From NCBI GenBank assembly GCA_947371715.1, contig CANBQQ010000228.1:1-5776 (forward strand): DNA of 5,776 nt, in the 5' to 3' direction. The stretch's first letter is position 1, and each line of letters begins with the position of its first letter. Below the pieces are notes generated by a model that was not told where the DNA came from, made no database searches, and saw nothing but the letters and a program-made list of their open reading frames with translations. The position numbers and the translations under genes were made by a program. The DNA comes from Flavipsychrobacter stenotrophus. Lineage in GTDB: Bacteria > Bacteroidota > Bacteroidia > Chitinophagales > Chitinophagaceae. This document shows positions 1 through 5,027 of this stretch, piece after piece.

Positions 1-245
1 TAGAAGGTCATGTATGCTGTATACATGGCGATGTACCTGATGCACTGGATATTGATACTAATGAGCTTTTGCTTTCAGTAAATAGGGCAAAAGCAATACT
101 TCGCTACCTTGTAAACAAAGGTATAGATGAGGAGCGCCTGCAGTTTGCAGGATTTGGGAAGCAACACCCAATTGTGGCCTACGAACGATCTGAAGAGGAT
201 GCGGAGAAGAACAGGCGTGTAGAGATAAGAATACTAAGTAATTAG
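1..245 (+). CDS. OmpA-family C-terminal (peptidoglycan-binding) domain, 3' end of a larger gene
   Basis: The 5' end lies outside the window. Reading from base 3 gives 80 residues ending in TAG at 243-245. These form most of an OmpA-like domain: G-H at residues 2-3, L-S-V-N-R-A at 24-29, Y-L-x-x-K-G-I at 35-41, R-L-x-x-x-G-F-G at 45-52 and the hallmark N-R-R-V-E-I at 70-75, five residues from the C-terminus. In characterised OmpA proteins this domain binds the diaminopimelate of peptidoglycan and anchors the outer membrane to the wall; an Asp in GHTD and an Arg in LSxxRA make the contact. Here the Arg is kept (residue 28), but the GHTD Asp is replaced by the first of two adjacent cysteines (G-H-V-C-C), followed by a loop several residues longer than usual. 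The domain is near certain. The N-terminal part (beta barrel, TPR/PD40 repeats or lipoprotein) cannot be seen. No terminator lies directly after the stop; the next good hairpin is at 401-438. Confidence 0.9.
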   Translation, partial: EGHVCCIHGDVPDALDIDTNELLLSVNRAKAILRYLVNKGIDEERLQFAGFGKQHPIVAYERSEEDAEKNRRVEIRILSN

Positions 246-400
246 GAATACGGCATAACGTAAGCCATAAGGACAATCCTTTGTGAGATGAAAAATCATA
301 TCTCACCGAATCATCAATTTCAACCAAGTTTTATTATTTGTATGTCAAGAAGCCCATGCCATAAAACAATCAAAATCGACGTTCACTTCAAACAATAGAA

Positions 401-447
401 AATGCCAATCAGCGATATAATTACTGCTGATTGGCATTGATATTTTT
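401..447. terminator. Hairpin terminator between convergent genes
   Basis: A perfect 13-bp inverted repeat has arms at 401-413 and 426-438 (AATGCCAATCAGC and its complement) around a 12-nt loop. On the + strand it is followed by a run of five T at 443-447, giving intrinsic-terminator form for the OmpA-family gene that stops at 245. It also begins 37 nt after the stop of the minus-strand gene at 475-735, so it could serve both directions, although the minus-strand side has a poorer U-tract. The distance of more than 150 nt from the OmpA stop is long, so its main client may be the small minus-strand gene. Confidence 0.65.
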
Positions 448-474
448 ATATTGGATAGCCTAAAAGGCTGACTA

Positions 475-735
475 CTAGTTACTTGCAACTAGTCTGTCCT
501 GGGCAATCCTGTATAATTTGTAAACTCCAAATAATACACCCGCGGCTATCAGAATCACAGTACCACCATCCAAGGGTACGTCAACCACATCTACTCCACC
601 TGTATCCGATCCTGTATTATTATCAAACCCCGACTGCGCCAAAACTATATTTGGAAGCACGGTGAAGACAAAAAACATTAAAATGGGTAATAAAAGCAGC
701 TTCGATTTCATAAGGATTTGCTTCATTTTTCTCAT
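475..735 (-). CDS. Small exported protein with PID-CTERM-like C-terminal sorting motif
   Basis: This encodes 86 residues from the first ATG. The N-terminus is a clear signal peptide: basic residues, a hydrophobic stretch at about 13-32 and a likely cleavage site after L-A at 32-33, leaving Gln34. There is no lipobox cysteine. A short Gly/Asn/Asp-rich linker (35-52) follows, then V-P-L-D-G-G at 53-58, a hydrophobic segment with A-A-G-V-L-F-G at 64-70, and a short tail with K73, R76 and R81. This order matches the small Bacteroidota proteins annotated from memory as 'PID-CTERM protein-sorting domain' (PIDGG, then a helix containing AAG.(Y/F)G, then a basic tail), here with Leu for Ile. Their function and any sorting enzyme are unknown to me. 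Internal ATGs at residue 4 (base 726) and residue 9 (base 711) are possible starts. The promoter box ends only 10 nt before base 735, so 726 fits the leader lengths of neighbouring genes better. The gene is probably monocistronic. Confidence 0.8.
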   Translation of the reverse strand: MRKMKQILMKSKLLLLPILMFFVFTVLPNIVLAQSGFDNNTGSDTGGVDVVDVPLDGGTVILIAAGVLFGVYKLYRIAQDRLVASN

Positions 736-745
736 ATTGGTACTA

Positions 746-775
746 CAAATTTAGCTATTGTTTTCGGAAAAACAA
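746..775 (-). promoter_or_regulatory. Bacteroidota-type promoter for the PID-CTERM-like gene
   Basis: On the minus strand, TAAATTTG (746-753) matches the -7 consensus TAnnTTTG, and a TTG at 773-775 lies exactly 19 nt upstream, matching the -33 element of the Bacteroidota primary sigma factor. Transcription would begin about 5 nt past the box, giving an almost leaderless mRNA if the first ATG (735) is used and a leader of about 14 nt if the ATG at 726 is used. Confidence 0.65.
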
Positions 776-776
776 T
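757..776. repeat. 8-bp inverted repeat inside the promoter spacer
   Basis: ATTGTTTT at 757-764 and AAAACAAT at 769-776 are perfect inverted arms separated by 4 nt. The repeat fills the spacer and covers the -33 TTG of the promoter at 746-775, so a dimeric regulator bound here would compete with RNA polymerase. The arms are simple and AT-rich, so chance is possible. Because it lies upstream of the predicted start point, it would act as DNA and not as an RNA hairpin. Confidence 0.4.
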
Positions 777-842
777 ATGTTTAACAATTAAATCACAATT
801 CCACGTCCACAATTGTTGGGTATATGCTATGTCAAATATTAT

Positions 843-857
843 AAAAAAACCACAAAA
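843..857 (-). terminator. rnpB 3' end: P1 strand followed by T7
   Basis: On the minus strand the 3' arm of the RNase P P1 helix (857 down to 849) runs directly into seven T (849-843). There is no separate local hairpin. The pairing partner is the distant 5' end of the same RNA, so termination may use the closed P1 helix plus the U-run, or the 3' end may be processed. Confidence 0.4.
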
Positions 858-1221
858 ACTATAAGCCGGATCCTGTATCCTGTCTTTTACAACAAGATGG
901 TTATCATTTATCTGGGATGAAACTCACGCTTCACCTCTAGCTGCCAACCCACAAACATCGGGCAAGTGACCCTCAATCGTCTGCTTATTTGGCATTTCAG
1001 TACGCAAGGTTTACCCATACACCCTATCACTAAGGCATATCGTAGTCTCTTACACTACGTTTTCACCCTTACCACCCTCTCTTTAGAGTGGCGGTTATTC
1101 TCTGTGGCACTGTCTGTCAACCCTTTGCAGAGTCGCCTACCCGTTAGGTAGCGCGCTACTTTATACTGTCCGGACTTTCCTCTCCATTACAAGAATGAAG
1201 CGATAACCCGCTTTTGTAGTC
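844..1221 (-). ncRNA. rnpB: RNase P RNA (bacterial class A-like)
   Basis: This is the catalytic RNA of ribonuclease P, which with the RnpA protein removes the 5' leader of pre-tRNAs. On the minus strand, the conserved 5' core GAGGAAAGTCCGGAC is at 1168-1182, CAGAGAATAACCGCC and GGTAAGGGTGAAA follow in the middle, then TGCCAAATAAGC, AGATAAATGATAACC and the 3' core GGATCCGGCTTAT at 861-873. The first and last blocks contain the two P4 strands, which lie at opposite ends of the molecule as expected. The terminal helix P1 can be drawn between 1212-1220 and 849-857 (nine pairs, one G-U), which sets the ends at about 1221 and 844-849. The length of about 375 nt is normal. It is transcribed divergently from tsaD. 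Any protein frame read through this stretch is spurious. Confidence 0.96.
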
Positions 1222-1224
1222 AAA

Positions 1225-1254
1225 CAAAGATACATAAATTAATTTCATAAACAA
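1225..1254 (-). promoter_or_regulatory. rnpB promoter (TTG-N19-TAnnTTTG)
   Basis: On the minus strand, TATCTTTG (1225-1232) matches the -7 consensus TAnnTTTG and TTG (1252-1254) lies 19 nt upstream. The predicted start, about 5 nt past the box, falls at 1219-1221, exactly where the P1 helix of RNase P RNA begins. That independent agreement makes this the best-supported promoter in the window. Confidence 0.75.
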
Positions 1255-1264
1255 GTCTCAATGC

Positions 1265-1281
1265 AATTAAATTAAATTAAT
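1265..1281. repeat. Short AATTA tandem repeat upstream of rnpB
   Basis: Three full copies and a partial fourth of the 5-bp unit AATTA lie in the 144-bp region between the divergent rnpB and tsaD. It starts 10 nt upstream of the rnpB -33 TTG, where UP-like A/T elements lie in strong promoters. It may raise rnpB transcription, or may simply be AT-rich spacer. Confidence 0.4.
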
Positions 1282-1332
1282 CTATTTTTTAATTATAGTT
1301 TTTCTGCTTTAGGTGAACGATAAACAATGGAG

Positions 1333-1340
1333 TACCTTTG
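1333..1340 (+). promoter_or_regulatory. -7 box upstream of tsaD
   Basis: TACCTTTG matches TAnnTTTG and ends 25 nt before the tsaD ATG, predicting a leader of about 20 nt. No TTG is found 17-23 nt upstream, so the -33 element is weak or absent, in contrast to rnpB on the other strand. Confidence 0.5.
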
Positions 1341-1365
1341 CCTATCTTTTATTCGCCTTTAACAA

Positions 1366-2376
1366 ATGCAAAAAATAACAAACATACTAGCTATTGAGTC
1401 ATCATGCGACGAAACCAGTGCCGCTATTATACAAAATGGCAAAGTATTAAGTAATCATATAGCAACGCAGCATGTACACGAACGATACGGAGGAGTAGTT
1501 CCGGAGCTGGCATCGCGGGCACACATGCAAAATATAATACCTGTAGTAGATGCTGCGATAAAAGATGCCGGAATAGTTAATGAAGAAATAACAGCAGTGG
1601 CGTTCACCCAAGCCCCCGGTTTAATTGGTTCCCTGCTGGTAGGAGCATGCTTTGCCAAGGCATTTGCGCAGGCAAGAAACCTGCCGCTAATTGCGGTTCA
1701 TCACATGCAGGCACATGTTTTGGCCCACTTTATTGATGAACAACCACCATTTCCTTTTATATGTCTTACCGTTTCGGGCGGGCATACACAGATAGTGCTG
1801 TGCAAAGACTACCTGGATATGGAAATAATGGGCGAAACGATAGACGATGCAGCAGGAGAGGCTTTTGACAAAGTAGCTAAAATGCTGGGTCTCCCCTACC
1901 CCGGCGGACCATTAGTTGATAAATACGCAAAACTGGGAGACCCACTCAGGTTTAAGTTTCCTCTGAGTGAAATGCCTGAATATAATTTCAGTTTTAGCGG
2001 CGTGAAAACATCTATTCTGTACTTCCTGCAAAAAGAAAGAAAACTAGATCCTGATTTTGCTGAAAAAAATCTAAATGACATCTGTGCATCAGCTCAATAC
2101 ACTATTGTTAAGATGCTTATAAACAAGCTAACAAAGGCTGCCAAAGCCAAGAATATCAAGCACGTAGGTATAGCAGGAGGAGTATCTGCCAATAGCGGGC
2201 TAAGGAAAGCACTTCTTGAGGCAGGAGAGAAGAATGGCTGGAAAGTGTACATACCCAAATTTGAATATTGCACAGACAATGCAGCAATGATAGGCATAAC
2301 AGGCTACTATAAATTTCTGAAAGGTGATTTTACGGACCTATCGGTGAGTCCAAGCGCGCGAGCAACATGGGGGTAG
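1366..2376 (+). CDS. tsaD: tRNA N6-adenosine threonylcarbamoyltransferase TsaD
   Basis: TsaD transfers the threonylcarbamoyl group from threonylcarbamoyl-AMP (made by TsaC/Sua5) to A37 of tRNAs that read ANN codons, giving t6A; in bacteria it works with TsaB and TsaE in the cytoplasm. The 336 residues match the usual bacterial length. Visible motifs are the ASKHA-fold A-I-E-S-S-C-D-E-T at 9-17, the metal-binding H-M-Q-A-H at 113-117 (HxxxH), V-S-G-G-H-T at 136-141, D-D-A-A-G-E-A-F-D-K-V at 160-170, G-I-A-G-G-V-S-A-N at 268-276 and T-D-N-A at 303-306, with Asp304 as the third metal ligand. The ATG at 1366 places the ESSCDET motif at its normal distance from the N-terminus. No Shine-Dalgarno sequence is visible, as is common in this phylum. 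The last 10 bases overlap the start of trmN6, which suggests one operon with coupled translation. Confidence 0.97.
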   Translation: MQKITNILAIESSCDETSAAIIQNGKVLSNHIATQHVHERYGGVVPELASRAHMQNIIPVVDAAIKDAGIVNEEITAVAFTQAPGLIGSLLVGACFAKAFAQARNLPLIAVHHMQAHVLAHFIDEQPPFPFICLTVSGGHTQIVLCKDYLDMEIMGETIDDAAGEAFDKVAKMLGLPYPGGPLVDKYAKLGDPLRFKFPLSEMPEYNFSFSGVKTSILYFLQKERKLDPDFAEKNLNDICASAQYTIVKMLINKLTKAAKAKNIKHVGIAGGVSANSGLRKALLEAGEKNGWKVYIPKFEYCTDNAAMIGITGYYKFLKGDFTDLSVSPSARATWG

Positions 2377-3086
2377 GCAATTCATATTTCGACTTCAAAC
2401 AATTTCGAATATCGCAGGAAGGGTGTGCGATGAAAGTAACAACAGATGCCTGCATACAGGGGGCCTGGACACCGGTAACCAACAACGTAAAACGCGTGTT
2501 GGATATTGGAACAGGAACAGGGCTACTCAGCCTGATGATCGCCCAAAAAAGCAACGAAGTAATCATAGATGCTGCAGAAATAGACATTGATGCTGCACGA
2601 CAGGCACAGGTAAATATCGCAGCATCTCCATGGGCAGACAGAATAAACGTATTGACGTGCGACATAAGCGAATTCAACTCGGGCTATAAGTATGACATGA
2701 TTATCTGTAACCCGCCATTTTTTAACAACAGCTTACTCAGCGACAAAGAAGCTAAAAATAAAGCAAGACATACTGTAACGCTTACCTATGAAAATCTATT
2801 TGATGCAATAAAGAATAATCTTTCCGACAATGGAACGGCATCAATATTGCTTCCCGTGCCTGAATCAAATATGTGGGAAGAACTTGTAACCGGTAGCGGC
2901 TGGCATGTAATAAACACCTTGTCGGTAAAACACAGGGACAATGCAACTGTAAAGAGAAAAGTGATCATAATAAGTAATACGCCACCAGAGACAACACGAT
3001 CACAGACACTTGTCATTCAGGAAAATAACGGCAGCTATACCGAAGTATTTACTAAGCTGCTGGCTCCTTATTATCTGAATTTGTAA
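2367..3086 (+). CDS. trmN6: tRNA1(Val) (adenine(37)-N6)-methyltransferase, TrmN6/YfiC family
   Basis: This SAM-dependent enzyme methylates N6 of A37 in tRNA-Val1 in E. coli (YfiC). It has 239 residues against about 245 in E. coli. An N-terminal F-R-I-S-Q-E-G-C-A-M-K-V-T-T-D at 13-27 is typical of the family. The Rossmann SAM site D-I-G-T-G-T-G is at 46-52, followed by the acidic A-E-I-D at 70-73, D99 at the end of a later strand, and the adenine-N6 catalytic motif N-P-P-F at 115-118. The ATG at 2367 lies within the last codons of tsaD; starting at the later in-frame ATG would remove the conserved FRISQ segment. The 3' end overlaps the oppositely directed gene at 3052-3501 by 35 bp, and no terminator is seen after the stop. 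Exact tRNA specificity in this organism is inferred from the family. Confidence 0.9.
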   Translation: MGVGNSYFDFKQFRISQEGCAMKVTTDACIQGAWTPVTNNVKRVLDIGTGTGLLSLMIAQKSNEVIIDAAEIDIDAARQAQVNIAASPWADRINVLTCDISEFNSGYKYDMIICNPPFFNNSLLSDKEAKNKARHTVTLTYENLFDAIKNNLSDNGTASILLPVPESNMWEELVTGSGWHVINTLSVKHRDNATVKRKVIIISNTPPETTRSQTLVIQENNGSYTEVFTKLLAPYYLNL

Positions 3087-3501
3087 TTATTGACCTTCTT
3101 ATAGCCAAAAAGAAAGCAGAGATCAACATCCACCCCACCCAAAAGAGATAGGCTCCCACATGAAATACATCGCGGAGCATGCGATGGGTGATGTCATTAG
3201 AAAAATCGCTGAATGTAAAGTAAAGACCACCGATAGCGGCCGCAAAGCATAAAACGTGCAGTAGCTTACCTACAACAAAATGAGTGCGTGTCTGGATAAT
3301 ATATTGAACAACAAACAGCAACAGTAAAGCCACATATACAGCAAGTGCACCTTGCCACCATACTTTGAGGAACTTGTATTCTTTGTGTATGAGGTTGATA
3401 CCAATTCTTCCTATCCATGACATATTAGACATCAGGAAACCCGACACTGCCGAAAGGCCGGCTAAAAGCAGCAGAAAAGCAATAGTACGTTTGGCGCCCA
3501 T
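3052..3501 (-). CDS. Unrecognised four-helix inner-membrane protein
   Basis: The 149 residues have four likely membrane helices at about 5-24, 47-68, 79-99 and 112-134, and a short polar tail rich in Asn, Asp, Lys and Glu. Between helices 1 and 2 is an aromatic/basic loop (S-W-I-G-R-I-G-I-N-L-I-H-K-E-Y-K at 28-43). Histidines occur within or at the edge of helices 3 and 4 (H82, H114) and in nearby loops (H39, H74, H106); their arrangement allows, but does not show, cofactor or metal binding. I do not recognise the family. The gene lies downstream of the transaldolase on the same strand but behind a strong terminator (3541-3574), and I see no TAnnTTTG box in the 50 nt upstream of its ATG, so its expression source is unclear. 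It may depend on readthrough or on a non-consensus promoter. The stop lies 35 bp inside the 3' end of trmN6 on the other strand. Confidence 0.85.
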   Translation of the reverse strand: MGAKRTIAFLLLLAGLSAVSGFLMSNMSWIGRIGINLIHKEYKFLKVWWQGALAVYVALLLLFVVQYIIQTRTHFVVGKLLHVLCFAAAIGGLYFTFSDFSNDITHRMLRDVFHVGAYLFWVGWMLISAFFLAIRRSIITNSDNKEPAA

Positions 3502-3540
3502 GTAGATGATGAGATTAGAGAAGAAACAGGCTTTATTAAT

Positions 3541-3574
3541 AAAAAATATTCCCGGCTGAAGCAGCCGGGAATAT
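3541..3574 (-). terminator. Intrinsic terminator of the transaldolase gene
   Basis: A perfect 13-bp stem has arms at 3546-3558 and 3562-3574 with a 3-nt loop and a GC-rich core (CCCGGCTG). On the minus strand it is followed by a run of T (3546-3541). It begins 14 nt after the tal stop. This is the strongest terminator in the window and should separate tal from the membrane gene at 3052-3501. Confidence 0.9.
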
Positions 3575-3588
3575 CAATTTGTATCTAA

Positions 3589-4242
3589 TTACTGCATTGA
3601 CTTAGCATCGTTCAGGAACTGAGCTAGTCCCAGATCAGTAAGCGGATGCTTTAATAAACCAAGGATAGAAGGTAACGGGCAAGTGCAAACATCGGCACCG
3701 GCTTCTGCACAACGTACAATGTGTAATGGAGTACGAATAGATGCAGCAAGCACCTCAGTCATAAAGCCCTGTGCCATGTAGATCTTTACGATCTGCTCTA
3801 TCAATTGAACGCCATCCCAGCTGCTGTCATCGATACGGCCTATGAAAGGAGATACATAGGTAGCACCTGCCTTTGCAGCCAATATAGCCTGACCCGCAGA
3901 AAATACCAATGTGCAGTTTGTCTGGATATCGTTGTCTGTGAACCACTTGATAGCTTTGATACCGTCTTTTGTCATTGGTATCTTCACAACAATGTTCTTG
4001 TGAATAGCAGCCAGTTTCTTACCTTCTTCCACCATTCCTTCGAATGTAGTGCCCAAAACTTCAGCGCTAACCGGACCATCTACCATTTCGCAGATAGTAA
4101 GATAATGCTTTGCAATGGCTTCTGTACCCTTGATGCCTTCTTTGGCCATAAGAGTAGGATTGGTAGTTACACCGTCTAATATTCCCAGTTCATTTGCTTC
4201 CCTGATCTGGTCAAGATTAGCCGTATCTATAAAAAATTTCAT
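3589..4242 (-). CDS. tal: Transaldolase, short MipB/TalC type
   Basis: The 217 residues form the compact TIM-barrel aldolase shared by short transaldolases and fructose-6-phosphate aldolase. Motifs are F-I-D-T-A at 4-8 (Asp6), G-V-T-T-N-P-T at 24-30 (Asn28), the Schiff-base lysine in V-V-K-I-P-M-T (Lys87), Y-V-S-P-F-I-G-R-I-D at 129-138 and E-V-L-A-A-S-I-R at 163-170. Two positions separate the activities. The acid-base residue is Glu61 (Gln59 in E. coli FsaA, Glu96 in transaldolase B), and the residue in S-P-F is Phe133 (Tyr131 in FsaA, Phe178 in TalB). Both are of transaldolase type, so the likely reaction is sedoheptulose-7-phosphate plus glyceraldehyde-3-phosphate to erythrose-4-phosphate plus fructose-6-phosphate in the non-oxidative pentose phosphate pathway, in the cytosol. 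Automated annotation may call it 'fructose-6-phosphate aldolase'. A promoter box lies upstream and a strong terminator follows, so it is probably its own transcription unit. Confidence 0.95.
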   Translation of the reverse strand: MKFFIDTANLDQIREANELGILDGVTTNPTLMAKEGIKGTEAIAKHYLTICEMVDGPVSAEVLGTTFEGMVEEGKKLAAIHKNIVVKIPMTKDGIKAIKWFTDNDIQTNCTLVFSAGQAILAAKAGATYVSPFIGRIDDSSWDGVQLIEQIVKIYMAQGFMTEVLAASIRTPLHIVRCAEAGADVCTCPLPSILGLLKHPLTDLGLAQFLNDAKSMQ

Positions 4243-4263
4243 AACAAGTGCTTTTTATGAGCG

Positions 4264-4271
4264 CAAAGGTA
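4264..4271 (-). promoter_or_regulatory. -7 box upstream of tal
   Basis: On the minus strand, TACCTTTG matches TAnnTTTG and is the same octamer as the one before tsaD. It ends 21 nt before the tal ATG. No TTG lies 17-23 nt upstream. It sits in the 91-bp gap after the acetyltransferase gene, where I see no terminator, so tal may also receive readthrough. Confidence 0.5.
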
Positions 4272-4333
4272 GAAAAAACCTTTGCCTATTTCCTATTTGA
4301 TTTAGTTAAAAAGAGACCAGCTGGAGTATTTAT

Positions 4334-4843
4334 TTACAGATCACCCATCATTTTGACCATCAATTCTTTACCAAAATATTTACCCTTCCACTTTATGGCG
4401 TTGGGCTCGATTCCATATGTTTTGAAACCATATTTTTCATACAAACTGCGGGCAACTGTGTTTTCTGCAATGACAAATAAAGTGATCTGTTCAATATCTT
4501 TCAGTTGTTTTACGCGTTCGAGAAGATGCTCTATTAGTAAGCTGGAAATACCCTTACCTCGGTATTTGCGGCTTACATACATTCTGAAAAGATCACCTTT
4601 ATGACGTAACTTCTCCCTGTCTTTCCCATCGCGACGAAAACTGACCACACCAGCCAAATTATCACCAGAATAGGCAGCAAGTGTAAAGCTGTCTTCGGTG
4701 CCCTCGGTGGGGAATGCGGCATGCTCGTCATCATGAGCAGTAATACCAAAGTGTTCTTCGTCTCTATTCAATCCCTCCCGCATAAAAGCCTTGTATTTAG
4801 GCAAAAGGTTTGCGCGTATCTCTGTAATTTCTATTTCCGGCAT
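4334..4843 (-). CDS. GNAT-family N-acetyltransferase, substrate unknown
   Basis: The 169 residues form a single GNAT domain, which transfers acetyl from acetyl-CoA to an amine. Motif A is clear: the L-F-R-M-Y-V strand (85-90), then R-K-Y-R-G-K-G-I-S at 92-100, the pyrophosphate-binding R-x-x-G-x-G type loop, followed by an amphipathic helix. Motif B is seen as N-T-V-A-R-S-L-Y-E-K-Y-G-F at 128-140, with Tyr135 where GNATs often have a general acid. The N-terminal half has F-T-L-A-A-Y-S-G-D-N-L-A-G-V-V-S-F at 53-69, a normal pair of strands. The length is standard and the gene looks intact. The acceptor (protein N-terminus, small amine, antibiotic or other) cannot be told from sequence. It is followed 91 bp later by tal on the same strand and is transcribed divergently from the AsmA-like gene. 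Confidence 0.92.
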   Translation of the reverse strand: MPEIEITEIRANLLPKYKAFMREGLNRDEEHFGITAHDDEHAAFPTEGTEDSFTLAAYSGDNLAGVVSFRRDGKDREKLRHKGDLFRMYVSRKYRGKGISSLLIEHLLERVKQLKDIEQITLFVIAENTVARSLYEKYGFKTYGIEPNAIKWKGKYFGKELMVKMMGDL

Positions 4844-4860
4844 TTATGATCTTTCTGAAA

Positions 4861-4868
4861 CAAAGCTA
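4861..4868 (-). promoter_or_regulatory. -7 box upstream of the GNAT gene
   Basis: On the minus strand, TAGCTTTG matches TAnnTTTG and ends 17 nt before the GNAT ATG, giving a predicted leader of about 12 nt. No -33 TTG is present at the expected spacing. Confidence 0.5.
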
Positions 4869-5027
4869 TTGTTTTAGCAATTGGAATTGGCCGAAGTATA
4901 GTTAAAGGTTCTTAAAAACAGTAAAACGCTATTATCAAGATCAGTCAATAGATTTTAGAATTGGACATCATTTAACGGGGATCATTGAACAATATCCTGT
5001 TGGCATGAAATTTTAAAGCTATTAGCA

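Noticed and set aside
283..306. A 7-bp hairpin (GTGAGAT ... ATCTCAC) 37 nt after the OmpA stop
   Set aside because: The stem is short, the loop is 10 nt and there is no T-run after it; it is too weak to call a terminator.
58..327. An 89-residue minus-strand frame
   Set aside because: It is antisense to the OmpA-family domain, whose plus-strand frame gives clear conserved motifs; the minus-strand product has no recognisable pattern.
246..474. Possible small RNA or small gene between the OmpA and PID-CTERM-like genes
   Set aside because: Apart from the terminator hairpin at 401-438 I see no promoter box, conserved fold or coding pattern.
966..1151. A 61-residue plus-strand frame
   Set aside because: It lies wholly within rnpB, antisense to the RNase P RNA; the conserved RNA blocks explain the sequence.
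2330..2677. A 115-residue minus-strand frame rich in Ser, Ala and Ile
   Set aside because: It is antisense to trmN6 over the SAM-binding region; the composition is the expected complement of the real gene.
3037..3048. A small stem with a C(UUCG)G-type tetraloop on the minus strand, just past the membrane-protein stop
   Set aside because: It has only four base pairs, no following U-run, and lies inside trmN6 coding sequence; not a credible terminator.
4844..5027. Possible regulatory RNA or operator between the GNAT and AsmA-like genes
   Set aside because: Only the GNAT -7 box is supported. The best plus-strand candidate (TTG at 4985-4987 with GAAATTTT 19 nt on) misses key consensus bases, and no hairpin or repeat stands out.
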